A DNA stretch of 64,000 bases from an uncultured Acidobacteriia bacterium (GTDB lineage: Bacteria > Acidobacteriota > Terriglobia > Bryobacterales > Bryobacteraceae), in the NCBI GenBank assembly GCA_903929755.1, contig CAIYVZ010000007.1, positions 17,233 through 81,232 of the forward strand, in the 5' to 3' direction. Each line of letters begins with the position of its first letter. Position 1 is the stretch's first letter. The position numbers were made by a program, and so were the translations under genes. Of this stretch, positions 22,101 to 30,712 are shown one piece after another. The notes under the pieces are model-generated. The model saw only the letters and a program-made list of their open reading frames with translations. It did not search any database and was not told the DNA's origin.

Positions 22101-22838
22101 GCTGAAGACCGTCTCCGCTTCTACCGCTACCAGCGCGACCCCGATATCCCGAAGCACCGCGTCCGCTGGAACTACCTCTACGACCTCCCCTTTGGCCGCG
22201 GCAAGAAGTTCGGCGGCAGCATGGGCCGCAACCTCGACCGCTTTGTCGGAGGCTGGCAGATCGCCGGCTACGGTACCACCAACAGCCGCTACTGGAGCCT
22301 CCCCACCGCCAACTGGGGCGCCACCAACCCCCTCCAGTTCTACGGTACCCAGTACAAGATCAACGACTGCCGCCAGGGAACCTGCTTCCCCGGCTACCTC
22401 TACTACAACGGCTACATCCCCGCCAACCGCATCAACAACGCGACCGGCGTCCAGGGAGTGCCCACCAGTTACATTCCTTCCATCCAGCCCATTAATCCCA
22501 TCCCGGCCAACGGGCAGGTGGCCGACCAGAACTTCAACGACAACAACAACGTTATTGTTCCGCTGAAGAATGGCCAGAATCAGCTGGTGGCGTACGACAA
22601 TGGCCTCCACCCCTGGCGCAATCAGGTGATGCCCGGGCCGTGGCTCACCAACATGACGGCCAGCGTCTACAAGAACTTCCCCATCACCGAACGCGTCAGC
22701 CTTCGCATCAACCTCGACGCGTTTAACATCCTCAATCAGCCCGGCCTGAACCTCCCCGGCGCCGACGGAATCAGTACCCTCCGCACCTCTGCCCAGGCCG
22801 CCCGCACCATGCAATACACTGCCCGCCTCACCTGGTAG
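19161..22838 (+). CDS. Oar-like TonB-dependent outer-membrane receptor with carboxypeptidase-like N-domain
   Basis: This 1225-residue protein starts with a signal peptide (MTLKRLAWSAVFLFSSLQ, cleavage likely after AAA). A carboxypeptidase-regulatory-like beta-sandwich follows at about 25-110 (GQIQGVVSDSSGAVVPNAAV). Then comes a plug domain (QLPLNGRSIQALLTITVPG; SAIMITRAGTNELHGAA) and a long beta-barrel rich in aromatic strands, ending TARLTW. This is the Oar/CarboxypepD_reg family that is greatly expanded in Acidobacteria, thought to import large substrates or bind surface material. The ligand is unknown. An in-frame start at 19107 would add 18 residues before the signal peptide, so I chose 19161. 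The 3' end is duplicated at 23908-24053. Confidence 0.9.
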   Translation: MTLKRLAWSAVFLFSSLQFAAAQTGVGQIQGVVSDSSGAVVPNAAVTLNNAANGNKQETTTSSAGAYLFPSLQPGEYKISVVAPGLQRWEGTATLRAGQQAAINAALQVAQATEQVTVVGNVTQLITTNSATLATVVERARIEQLPLNGRSIQALLTITVPGLEGSVAQPRVYGLRDSAMEFNQDGVPLDDRNTGNIQARPPGLDTVQEFRVETNGSSAKLDRPASAIMITRAGTNELHGAAFLTGRNSGFGVARQRQDTFSVPPHLVRNEFGVSAGGPVVLPKIYNGRNKTFIFGAWEELRQRQAASQGSAVWTAAMRQGDFGALTDTAGRKVTLFDPWSVGPGPTYSKSPYPGNQLPASRQSPLSKYVFGVVPLPTDPGVNPVVANNYFGPAPTNSDQRTITLRGDHRISDKDTIYGRYSRGQWDQMNRRAFNTSGNPITSDGLWNRETYYERSNTQMVSWTHTFSPTFFSETVVTGSAINWLYSLNQESATQDISAKFGTPNPFKVNGAPYLLNVGYQSVQFHGIVPRSEYTQVVSAEQNYTWQKGRHQIQFGGRFRQENLDTVPDRPDQSDLDFGSNATATYNAATGTAFGVTPQTGDNGANFFLGVAGRYAQQRPPGNYNMSGKDLSAYVQDNWKVTQNLTINAGVRWQYLGPYLDKAGVTNLFDFASKSIVSNVPTSQLVSSGYTTQPIVDGYAAIGVKWVTPDKVGLPNDLVSVSKHDFGPRAGFAYSRRAANRAFVLRGGYGLYHFPIPARTFNGMRGNPPLQGSYSFNWNDSANAPDGLPNYFLRNAPTIVAGVNSANIAELSTAKPPVILPGVAMIALSRDLPTSEAHQWNMTLEGEVMKDTVFRAGLVGTAGRNNESVQRYNANPISNYVWYKATGLALPNGFYSNTVRRAIDQTTYGDISIYTKTGYSNYTGVQLELERRFSHGLAFQLFYLMSNSASTGNVASQGGGFATYQIDQPEIFLPGTVPTSAEDRLRFYRYQRDPDIPKHRVRWNYLYDLPFGRGKKFGGSMGRNLDRFVGGWQIAGYGTTNSRYWSLPTANWGATNPLQFYGTQYKINDCRQGTCFPGYLYYNGYIPANRINNATGVQGVPTSYIPSIQPINPIPANGQVADQNFNDNNNVIVPLKNGQNQLVAYDNGLHPWRNQVMPGPWLTNMTASVYKNFPITERVSLRINLDAFNILNQPGLNLPGADGISTLRTSAQAARTMQYTARLTW

Positions 22839-22908
22839 GCAATTCAATCCTCCAAACAAAAAGGCCGCGATCCCCAACCGGGAATCGCGGCCTTTTTTTA
22901 TGCCTTCC
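22762..22908. repeat. Direct repeat, copy A (receptor 3' end plus terminator)
   Basis: These 147 bases recur at 23908-24053 with three substitutions in the body, one substitution in the T-run and a one-base length change there. Copy A contains the last 26 codons of the receptor, its TAG stop and its terminator. Confidence 0.95.
22858..22899 (+). terminator. Rho-independent terminator of the receptor gene
   Basis: The stem GGCCGCGATCCC pairs with GGGAATCGCGGCC (one bulge) around a short loop. It is flanked by an A-run and seven Ts, so it may work in both directions. Near-identical hairpins end the sialidase and groEL genes. Confidence 0.85.
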
Positions 22909-23255
22909 TTGCCTCCTATTCCGGCATCAGTAGCTTTGGTTGATGCTGCTTCGCAAATCCACAGCTCATTCAAATACCTGTCGACCTTCAGGGGAATGCC
23001 GGTATGTACGGGATTGAAGTGACGGGAGCAAATGGCGCATCGCCGATTTTTAATTTTGAGGTGGTTTCCCCTTAAGAACACAAGGCATAACCGCGTGGAT
23101 GATGGGATCGCGACATTCCCGTGAGGTCTTGAAAGCCGAATGTCCCTGGCTCCCCCGCTTCGCCCAACTGGTCTCCCTTTTCCAACCGGGATTCGTCGCC
23201 TTTTTTCTCATATGTACTGCTAAGCGGCCCATGTCATTCATAGTAAAATAAAGCT
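22909..23255. other. Intergenic segment before the MazEF-like pair
   Basis: I see no convincing gene in these 347 bases. On the minus strand one short open stretch around 22930-23070 contains a CXXC-like pattern and a run of codons without stops, but no start signal or family match. The last 20 bases before the antitoxin ATG are AT-rich and may hold its promoter. Confidence 0.5.
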
Positions 23256-23516
23256 ATGCAAAACGTAGCCACCAGTGTACGCATTCCCCCGGCGGCCACC
23301 GCTATCCTCGCGGCTCTCTCCGGTAAGCTCGGGCAGTCCAAAGCCCAGGTTATCGAGAAGGCACTGAAAGATCTCCATGAACGGTTGTTCTGGAGCGACG
23401 TGACGGAAGCCTTTGACCATAGTGCTGCTGACGCGGAGGCGCAGGCTCGGCAGAGAGCCGAATTCGCAGTTTGGGACAAGACTTCCGCGGCTGACTTCCG
23501 GGACGAACGGTGGTAA
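23256..23516 (+). CDS. Ribbon-helix-helix-like antitoxin
   Basis: This 86-residue protein starts with ATSVRIPPAATAILAALSG and SKAQVIEKALKDLHERLFW, a strand followed by two helices as in ribbon-helix-helix DNA-binding antitoxins. An acidic, flexible C-terminal half would wrap the toxin. Its stop overlaps the start of the MazF/PemK-like gene by 7 bases. It should repress the operon and block the toxin. Confidence 0.75.
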   Translation: MQNVATSVRIPPAATAILAALSGKLGQSKAQVIEKALKDLHERLFWSDVTEAFDHSAADAEAQARQRAEFAVWDKTSAADFRDERW

Positions 23517-23860
23517 CCTCAGGCCTTCGGAAGGGGCAGATCTATTGGTGTGGCCTCGATCCGGTGGCGGGGCATGAGCAAGGCTCTGTTCGTCCCGTGA
23601 TCATCGTCTCAGCAGATGCATATAACGCCACGCGCAGCCCCTTGGTCGGGATCGTGCCGCTCACGCGCTCCGCTGCAAAGAATCCGATTCATCTGGGGTT
23701 CTCCACTCTCGAGTCGGGGCTCGACACGGCCTCAACCGCACTCACCGATCACGCTCGGTTTATCGACCGCACCCGCCTCCGGGGCACCGCCATAGGTGTT
23801 CTGACGCCCCTGGCGATGGAGGCTCTCGACCGGCAATTGCGCCGCCTCTACGGCATTTGA
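23510..23860 (+). CDS. MazF/PemK-type endoribonuclease toxin
   Basis: This 116-residue protein starts at a GTG inside the antitoxin's last codons. RKGQIYWCGLDPVAGHEQGSVRPVIIVSAD is the conserved first half of the MazF fold, with the catalytic Arg of the RP(V/A) motif. IVPLTRS and STALTDHARFIDRTRL supply the rest, including the conserved Thr/Ser and the DR residues. These toxins cut single-stranded mRNA at short sequences. The pair lies between two copies of the neighbouring receptor's 3' end. Confidence 0.88.
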   Translation: MVTSGLRKGQIYWCGLDPVAGHEQGSVRPVIIVSADAYNATRSPLVGIVPLTRSAAKNPIHLGFSTLESGLDTASTALTDHARFIDRTRLRGTAIGVLTPLAMEALDRQLRRLYGI

Positions 23861-23888
23861 CTCTTCTCCCTTCCATCCCCCAAAACGC

Positions 23889-23900
23889 AAAAAGGCCGCG
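23889..23900 (+). other. Left half of a terminator hairpin cut at a recombination junction
   Basis: AAAAAGGCCGCG matches the 5' half of the local terminator family, but it is followed by a run of about nine Cs and then by duplicated receptor sequence instead of the second arm. The sequence just before it (AAACGC) also matches the groEL terminator flank. It looks like the original mazF terminator truncated at the point where copy B was joined. Confidence 0.6.
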
Positions 23901-23907
23901 CCCCCCC

Positions 23908-24053
23908 CCGACGGAATCAGTACCCTCCGCACCTCTGCCCAGGCCGCCCGCACCATGCAATACACTGCCCGCCTCACCTGGCAGGCAATTCACTGCTCCA
24001 AACAAAAAGGCCGCGATCCCCAACCGGGAATCGCGGCCTTGTTTATGCCTTCC
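23908..24053. repeat. Direct repeat, copy B (orphan receptor 3' end plus terminator)
   Basis: This is a 146-base near copy of 22762-22908. No receptor gene precedes it, so it is a fragment. In this copy the TAG stop codon has become CAG. It sits directly downstream of the sialidase-like gene, whose transcript would be ended by the hairpin it contains. Confidence 0.93.
24004..24045 (-). terminator. Terminator of the sialidase-like gene
   Basis: The same hairpin as at 22858-22899 lies 15 bases past the sialidase-like stop. On the minus strand the stem is followed by TTTTTGTTT. It was probably acquired with the duplicated receptor end. Confidence 0.7.
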
Positions 24054-24059
24054 GCGGTA

Positions 24060-25847
24060 TTAAAGCCCCGCCCGGAAGTTGGCGATTGCCTCCGCTGTCC
24101 GCAGATAGCGGTTATAAATACGCAATCTCAGGACGCCCGTCCCGCTCCGCAGCGCGGCCAGATCCACACTTCGCAGATTTGGACTAAATCTGCCCCAGCC
24201 GAACTGCCGGTCGTCGCCGCCGTCATTCAGCCTCCCGTTCGTCACGAACGTGATTACCTTGGGGCCGCCATCCACAATCGCCACAATGTGCTGCTGCTTC
24301 CCCGCCGAGATGCTTCCCGGGTCCGAGGTCCAACGGTTCTCTGTCCGGCCATCGTTCAGGGTCAACTCCACCGCGCCACCTGCCACCGTCCGCAGCGCAA
24401 CGCCCGAACCCTCCACCAGTAAACGCCCCGCCTCCAGATTCGGCAACGATACCCACACATCCAGCGAGAACCCCGCACGCAGGTCCGCCTTCCCAGGGTC
24501 GGTGCCAGTCGACCGTCGATAGAACGTCACAGTGGCGCCCTTCTCCGCACTTGGCGCCGAAGCCCCGTTCCACAGGCCCTCCAACAGCTTCGGGTCGAGC
24601 TCATGGACTCGTGCCACGTCCTTCTGCGTTTCCGTCAGATAGTACTTTCCGCCGTCCTCCACCAGATCCGGATAGCTCATCCGAATCAGCGGATCATCGT
24701 CGTACAAAGCAATCTCGGGCTGCGACCACAAGATGACTTTTCCGGTCGGGCCATCCGCTTCCACGCCACCCGACAGCCAGACCGGATTCCTTTCCTCATA
24801 CGCCATCGTCCGCCGTTTTGGATGCTCGCGAATGAACCGACCACCATGATTGTGGAACCAGTACAGGTACTTTCCGTTCTCCGCCCGCCACACGAAATTA
24901 GCCGCCCGCGGATGTTTCATCAGGCGACCATCCGCATACTTCATGTACTGCGAAGGCTCCCAGGTATGGCCGCCATCCCGGCTGTAAGCGTGCGCCGAAT
25001 ACCCGTCAATCGTACGAAAGACGCAGAAGAGTGAACCGTCGCTCATCACGGAGAATGACTGTTCTTCGGCAATGGTGCCGCCGCCTTGTGGAGCCCGAAT
25101 TCCCACGTCGCCATCCGGCAGCGTCGCCCACGTAAGCTTATTCGGATCCGCCTCGGTCAGGATATTCCCGCTCCGGAGGAGCACGCCCTCGCTCGAAGTG
25201 AAGAATCCCTCTCCAAACCCGCCCACTTTGTGCAGCGGGACGTATCCGGCGCCCTTATAGGCAAAAGCCTTCCCCACGTTCCAGAAATACTTCGTCTTCC
25301 CCCCGTAAGGATTCTTCCGGTCAATTTCGAAGTCACGTTGCGGAATATCAAACCGCTCCCGTGACCACGAACGCCCGTTGTCGTCCGTGTACTTGAAGAC
25401 GAAATGGCCCAGGCTGTCCACTCTCCGAACCAAGCCATCCGGGTACGCCGGCTTATCCGCAATCACCTGCCGGAGGTTATCCGTATTGTGGTTGTAGAAC
25501 GCATACACGCGACCCGAGTTCGCCTTCAGCATCACCGCGTAGGAGGCCTCTCGGGCGGGCCTTCCGTCCACCAGGCCGGGCTCGATATCCACGGCCTTCT
25601 CCCATGTCTTGCCCCGGTCCGTGCTGCGAAGGCTGACCACGTGTTGCCCGCCAGTTCCCTCCGCTCCCGGCCCCGTCGTCATCACGCAGAGCCACGCCCC
25701 GTCATTGGTCTTCACAATGTATGGCTGGTCAGCGTAAGACTCATCCGGAATCACCGCCCCCGCCACGATATTCCGGGGATCCGCCACCTGCCCCGCTGCC
25801 CCTGCCGCCCAGAGCAGTAAGAGGCCAACAAAATTCTGATTTCGCAT
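24060..25847 (-). CDS. Secreted sialidase/BNR-repeat protein with C-terminal LamG-like region
   Basis: This 595-residue protein has a signal peptide (FVGLLLLWAAGAAG). Three Asp-box (BNR) motifs mark a six-bladed propeller: STDRGKTW, TDDNGRSW and SRDGGHTW. FRTIDGYSAHAYSR, RAANFVWRAENGKYLYWFHN and a late RMSYPDLVEDGGKYYLTET complete the propeller. Residues from about 440 onward look like a concanavalin-like sandwich (GFSLDVWVSLPN; GKQQHIVAIVDGG). It may act on glycans or be a propeller of another use; sialic acid itself is not shown. I chose the start at 25847; an upstream in-frame start at 25883 would put 12 residues ahead of the signal peptide and run into the groEL terminator. Confidence 0.78.
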   Translation of the reverse strand: MRNQNFVGLLLLWAAGAAGQVADPRNIVAGAVIPDESYADQPYIVKTNDGAWLCVMTTGPGAEGTGGQHVVSLRSTDRGKTWEKAVDIEPGLVDGRPAREASYAVMLKANSGRVYAFYNHNTDNLRQVIADKPAYPDGLVRRVDSLGHFVFKYTDDNGRSWSRERFDIPQRDFEIDRKNPYGGKTKYFWNVGKAFAYKGAGYVPLHKVGGFGEGFFTSSEGVLLRSGNILTEADPNKLTWATLPDGDVGIRAPQGGGTIAEEQSFSVMSDGSLFCVFRTIDGYSAHAYSRDGGHTWEPSQYMKYADGRLMKHPRAANFVWRAENGKYLYWFHNHGGRFIREHPKRRTMAYEERNPVWLSGGVEADGPTGKVILWSQPEIALYDDDPLIRMSYPDLVEDGGKYYLTETQKDVARVHELDPKLLEGLWNGASAPSAEKGATVTFYRRSTGTDPGKADLRAGFSLDVWVSLPNLEAGRLLVEGSGVALRTVAGGAVELTLNDGRTENRWTSDPGSISAGKQQHIVAIVDGGPKVITFVTNGRLNDGGDDRQFGWGRFSPNLRSVDLAALRSGTGVLRLRIYNRYLRTAEAIANFRAGL

Positions 25848-25881
25848 TAGGTCCATTAGTTTATCGAAGCGACCTAAACGC

Positions 25882-25920
25882 AAAAAGGCCGCGACCCCCT
25901 TGCGGGAATCGCGGCCTTTT
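25882..25920 (-). terminator. Terminator of the groESL operon
   Basis: GGCCGCGACCCC pairs with GGGAATCGCGGCC. On the minus strand, the direction of groEL, the stem is followed by five Ts. It lies 20 bases past the groEL stop and belongs to the same hairpin family as the two terminators near the receptor. Confidence 0.8.
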
Positions 25921-25939
25921 AATCCAACTGAACTACTGT

Positions 25940-27583
<1,644 letters not shown>

Positions 27584-27607
27584 TTATCTCTTGTGTAAGG
27601 GCGCGGC

Positions 27608-27904
27608 TTACTTGGTTTCGAGGATCCCGAGGACCTCGTCTTCGCGCATGATCAGGTATTCCTGACCGTCAAGCTTGATCTCGCTGCCGGAGTACTTACC
27701 GAACAGGATGCGGTCACCCTTCTGGACGTCAAGCGCAACAACGTTGCCGTCTTCGAGGCGCTTACCCTTGCCAACGGCGAAAACTTCGCCTTCCTGCGGC
27801 TTTTCTTTGGCGGTATCGGGGATGAAAAGACCACCAGAGGTCTTCTCGGTGTCTCCCTCGATCCGTTTTACGACGATGCGGTCATAGAGCGGACGAATAT
27901 TCAT
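27608..27904 (-). CDS. groES: Co-chaperonin GroES (Hsp10)
   Basis: This 98-residue protein has the GroES pattern: [28 protein letters not shown] at the start, the mobile loop near residues 20-30, [33 protein letters not shown] at the end. It caps the GroEL chamber. A TGGAG ribosome site precedes the ATG. A CIRCE operator lies 94 bases upstream. Confidence 0.98.
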   Translation of the reverse strand: MNIRPLYDRIVVKRIEGDTEKTSGGLFIPDTAKEKPQEGEVFAVGKGKRLEDGNVVALDVQKGDRILFGKYSGSEIKLDGQEYLIMREDEVLGILETK

Positions 27905-27994
27905 AGTGTTTGTCTCCAGTTGGAATTCGCTTGCAGTACAGCATTTGCAGAGGTGGATCCCGGACGCACAGTGGCGTCCGATGACCCAAGACCA

Positions 27995-28024
27995 TTATTA
28001 GCACACTAGCCTGATGAGTGCCAA
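27995..28024 (-). promoter_or_regulatory. groESL promoter overlapped by a CIRCE operator (HrcA site)
   Basis: TTAGCACAC at 27998-28006 and GAGTGCCAA at 28016-28024 flank a 9-base spacer. They match the CIRCE consensus arms TTAGCACTC and GAGTGCTAA with one mismatch each. On the minus strand TTGGCA (28019-28024) and TAATAA (27995-28000) form a -35/-10 pair 18 bases apart, so bound HrcA would block RNA polymerase directly. Heat-shock control by HrcA is therefore expected. Confidence 0.88.
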
Positions 28025-28104
28025 GTGGAAATTTAAGACTTGAGTGTCTCACGCTAAGATTTTATGTTGGGCATTCTGCTGCCCGGTTCTCGCTACCATC
28101 AGGC

Positions 28105-28353
28105 ATGGGCCAAATCCGAACCCCGGACTGCGAAATTATCGATTCCGCGCTGCAGCGTCTCTACCCCTCGGGCGTGATCGAGATCAACACCCAAAAGGAC
28201 ACCTACTCCGAGGACTACATCGTCTGGCTCACTGCCGGCGACATTATCCAGCCCGTCCGCGTCACTATTGAAGAGTACGCCGCCGGAGACTGGCTCGATA
28301 ACCTCCAGGCGGCCATCGAACTCCTGGAAGTCCAGCGCGAATCAGAAGGCTGA
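28105..28353 (+). CDS. Small hypothetical protein
   Basis: This 82-residue protein starts MGQIRTPDCEIIDSALQRLY. It reads as an acidic alpha/beta protein with a clear WLTAGDIIQPVRVTIEEYA strand region and a C-terminal helix. I do not recognise a family. The frame is open upstream to 28018, but that part overlaps the CIRCE operator, so I chose the ATG at 28105. It stands alone, divergent from groES and next to a transposase remnant. Confidence 0.5.
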   Translation: MGQIRTPDCEIIDSALQRLYPSGVIEINTQKDTYSEDYIVWLTAGDIIQPVRVTIEEYAAGDWLDNLQAAIELLEVQRESEG

Positions 28354-28385
28354 TCGGCGTCTGCCTGGATATTGCGGTTTTCGGG

Positions 28386-28556
28386 AGTCTTGCGGTTCTT
28401 GAAGCGGAAGCTGTGTTTGCGGCTCCCGACGGCGTGCAGGTCACGGAGGCGTGCCGACATGGTCCGGAAAACATCCTCGAACAGGGCCGTCGGGCGGTGT
28501 GAATTGGCTCAGGACAGCGCCGAGCGGCTGGGTGCCTTATCCAGGCCCACATGTCC
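28386..28556 (-). mobile_element. Remnant of an IS4-type transposase gene
   Basis: Read on the minus strand, one frame gives HVGLDKAPSRSALS, then a TGA stop (28509-28511), then ANSHRPTALFEDVFRTMSAR and later GSRKHSFRFKN. From memory of the family this matches the segment of IS4-type (DUF4372-class) transposases that reads roughly S-L-A-Y-A-N-x-x-R-P and K-F-R-F-K-N just before the first catalytic Asp. Neither the N-terminus nor the DDE catalytic region is present and a stop interrupts the frame, so the element is dead. Confidence 0.6.
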
Positions 28557-28930
28557 CCCTTCTCTGTACCGTGTTTCTTTACCGTTCAGGTACCCACCGA
28601 GCGGGCTAACGGCAGGTCAGTAATAAGTCGAACCTGAGTCAGTAAAACCCTGGCCTGAGCAGTAGTGAAAAAAATGTTTCCCTTCCCTGGACGAAAATAA
28701 TAGCCCCTACATCCGCGGAGAAAATTTGTTGTATCATGGCGAAGTTTAGATCGGGTATTTCCGGGATATTGTCCGCTGGCCGATGCTGTCGGAACGCAGG
28801 CAGCATGTAGGCTGGCACGCCGCCCACAGCGGCTTTGTGCCTTCCCGCGCAGGGCGTCCACTCTGCAACATGCCTGAAGTGAGCTCTTTTGACCGTCAAT
28901 TGGTTTCCGCAATTCAAGGAGGAGTGATCC
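28557..28930. other. Intergenic segment upstream of the amine oxidase gene
   Basis: No gene could be supported here. The left part may be more of the transposase remnant: the minus-strand frame continues for about 20 codons. The middle (about 28660-28745) is clearly more AT-rich than its surroundings and may hold the promoter of the amine oxidase gene. An AAGGAGG ribosome site at 28916-28922 sets the GTG start at 28931. Confidence 0.5.
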
Positions 28931-30658
28931 GTGGAAAATCACCAGCGCGAGCATGCCGATGTTGCAATAGTGGGAGCGGGAATGGCTGGGCTTTTCTCAG
29001 CCTGGCGTCTGCTCACCCACAATCCGAACCTAAAGATTCACCTGTTCGATCTCCTCAATCGCACCGGCGGACGTCTCGATACCGACCGTGTCTACATCCC
29101 CGATCTGGATAAGGATCCCTCGCAGGAGGCATCCGTCGAGGTGAAGGACGAGGAAGGCGGCATGCGCTTCAACACCTCCATGCAGCAGCTGTTCACTCTG
29201 CTCAACGAACTTGGACTCTGCAGTCAGGTGGTCCATTTCGGCAGCGGAGACCAGAACAACCGCTTCTGCGTCCGAGGGCGAAGCTTCACCGTCAGCGAAT
29301 CCGCCGCCAATAACAACGCTCTTTGGAAAGAGCTTTACAACCTGGCCCCCGCTGAACAGGACAAAAGCCCCACCGACATTATCACCGCCGTCTACAAGGA
29401 CATTCTCTCGGCCAATAACCGCTTGGCGCCCGACAATCCCACCCCGGAATTCTGGCAGGAATTCCGCCTGCGCTTCTCCTGGAAGGGAATCCCCCTCAAT
29501 GAATGGGGTCTCTGGAGTCTCCTCCGCGACTTCGGCCTCACCGAAGAATGCATCGAGATGCTCACCAACACGGTTGGCTTCGCCGGGCCTTTCCTGTCAA
29601 ACGAGGTCAGCGCCGGGGAGGCATACCAGATCCTCCTGGATTTTCCGAAGGATCCTCAGTTCTTCAGCCTCCGCCAGGGCTTTGCCACCCTCCCCGACAC
29701 CCTCCGTGATCGCCTACTGGCTCTCGGCGCACAGATCCACCTGAACAGCCACGTCACCAGCCTGTCCCGCGACGATGAGACTCTCCACCTGCAGGTTCAA
29801 AGCCTCGCCGACAAAACAACGCGCACCGTCAGCGCCGCCAAAGTCATCCTCGCCCTGCCCGCAAAAGCGATGCGGGATCTCTACGCAGCCTCGCCGGCCC
29901 TCAACGCTCACCCCAAATCTCCCGCCCTCCATGCCAATCTCGGCAGCGTAGTTGGCATGCGGCTCTGCAAAGTGAATCTCTACTACCGCGACGCGTGGTG
30001 GCACGATACGCTCTCCGGCCAGCCGCCCGTCAGCGACGGAGGCAACTTCACCAGCCTCCCCATGGGCTCCGCCTACGTCTTCGATCCCATCGTCCTCAGC
30101 GATGCTGCCCGAAATGGTCCCGCCGCTCTAACCATCTATTGCGACTTCAACAACACCAATTTCTGGGAGCAACTCCAGGCCACCGGGAAGCCCTTCTGGT
30201 CCCCCCTGCAGGACACGCACACCCATGCCGATCCCCAGGTCCTTTTCGCCGCCTCCGAAAAAGTCGTCGAAGAAGCCACCCGGCAACTCAAAGAGCTCTT
30301 CCGCACCCTCTACGTCCCTCGGCCGGTGCTCACCAGTTTTCGGCTCTGGAGCGGCGAACACCAGTTCGGCGCCGCCTACCACCAGTGGGTTCGTTTTGCG
30401 AACGACGAAACCGTTATGGGCGAACTTGCCAACCCTGTTCCCGACGTTTATGTGTGCAACGAAGCCTGGTCCGATTCCCAGGGCTGGGTTAACGGCTCCC
30501 TCCGCTCCGCCGAAAATGTTCTCACGAAACACTTCGGCATTTCGCCTCTCGTTCCAGACCCCGGGACGTGGACGGTGCCCTGCGCCATCGCGCAAGCCGG
30601 GCCTGCCTCCGAGCCCCCCCACTTTCGAAATAAAGGCGGTGCAGCCTGGCTGCGCTAG
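28931..30658 (+). CDS. FAD-dependent amine oxidase-family protein
   Basis: This 575-residue protein starts at a GTG 8 bases after AAGGAGG. The N-terminal dinucleotide fold is VAIVGAGMAGLFSAWRLL (about 12-29). LNRTGGRLDT follows, the second FAD motif of the monoamine oxidase/phytoene desaturase superfamily, and EEGGMRFNTSMQQLF after it. The C-terminal FAD segment is NEAWSDSQGWVNGSLRSAENVL. It has no signal peptide, so it is probably cytoplasmic. The substrate is not evident. It is followed after 54 bases by an unknown gene, read in the same direction, that may encode its partner. Confidence 0.82.
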   Translation: MENHQREHADVAIVGAGMAGLFSAWRLLTHNPNLKIHLFDLLNRTGGRLDTDRVYIPDLDKDPSQEASVEVKDEEGGMRFNTSMQQLFTLLNELGLCSQVVHFGSGDQNNRFCVRGRSFTVSESAANNNALWKELYNLAPAEQDKSPTDIITAVYKDILSANNRLAPDNPTPEFWQEFRLRFSWKGIPLNEWGLWSLLRDFGLTEECIEMLTNTVGFAGPFLSNEVSAGEAYQILLDFPKDPQFFSLRQGFATLPDTLRDRLLALGAQIHLNSHVTSLSRDDETLHLQVQSLADKTTRTVSAAKVILALPAKAMRDLYAASPALNAHPKSPALHANLGSVVGMRLCKVNLYYRDAWWHDTLSGQPPVSDGGNFTSLPMGSAYVFDPIVLSDAARNGPAALTIYCDFNNTNFWEQLQATGKPFWSPLQDTHTHADPQVLFAASEKVVEEATRQLKELFRTLYVPRPVLTSFRLWSGEHQFGAAYHQWVRFANDETVMGELANPVPDVYVCNEAWSDSQGWVNGSLRSAENVLTKHFGISPLVPDPGTWTVPCAIAQAGPASEPPHFRNKGGAAWLR

Positions 30659-30712
30659 ACAAGCCATGAAGTAAAGCGGTTCGAATCCAACAAAACGATA
30701 GGAAAAAATAAC

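Noticed and set aside
21177..23081. Open frame of more than 600 codons on the minus strand opposite the receptor gene
   Set aside because: Same cause; the opposite strand gives a full TonB-dependent receptor with signal peptide, promoter and terminator.
28372..28623. Plus-strand frame of 83 codons
   Set aside because: It lies opposite the transposase remnant, is Arg/Ser-rich and has no ribosome site.
30670..30695. GGTTCGAATCC, which looks like the T-loop of a tRNA
   Set aside because: Only 54 bases separate the two genes; no acceptor stem, D arm or anticodon arm fits around it.
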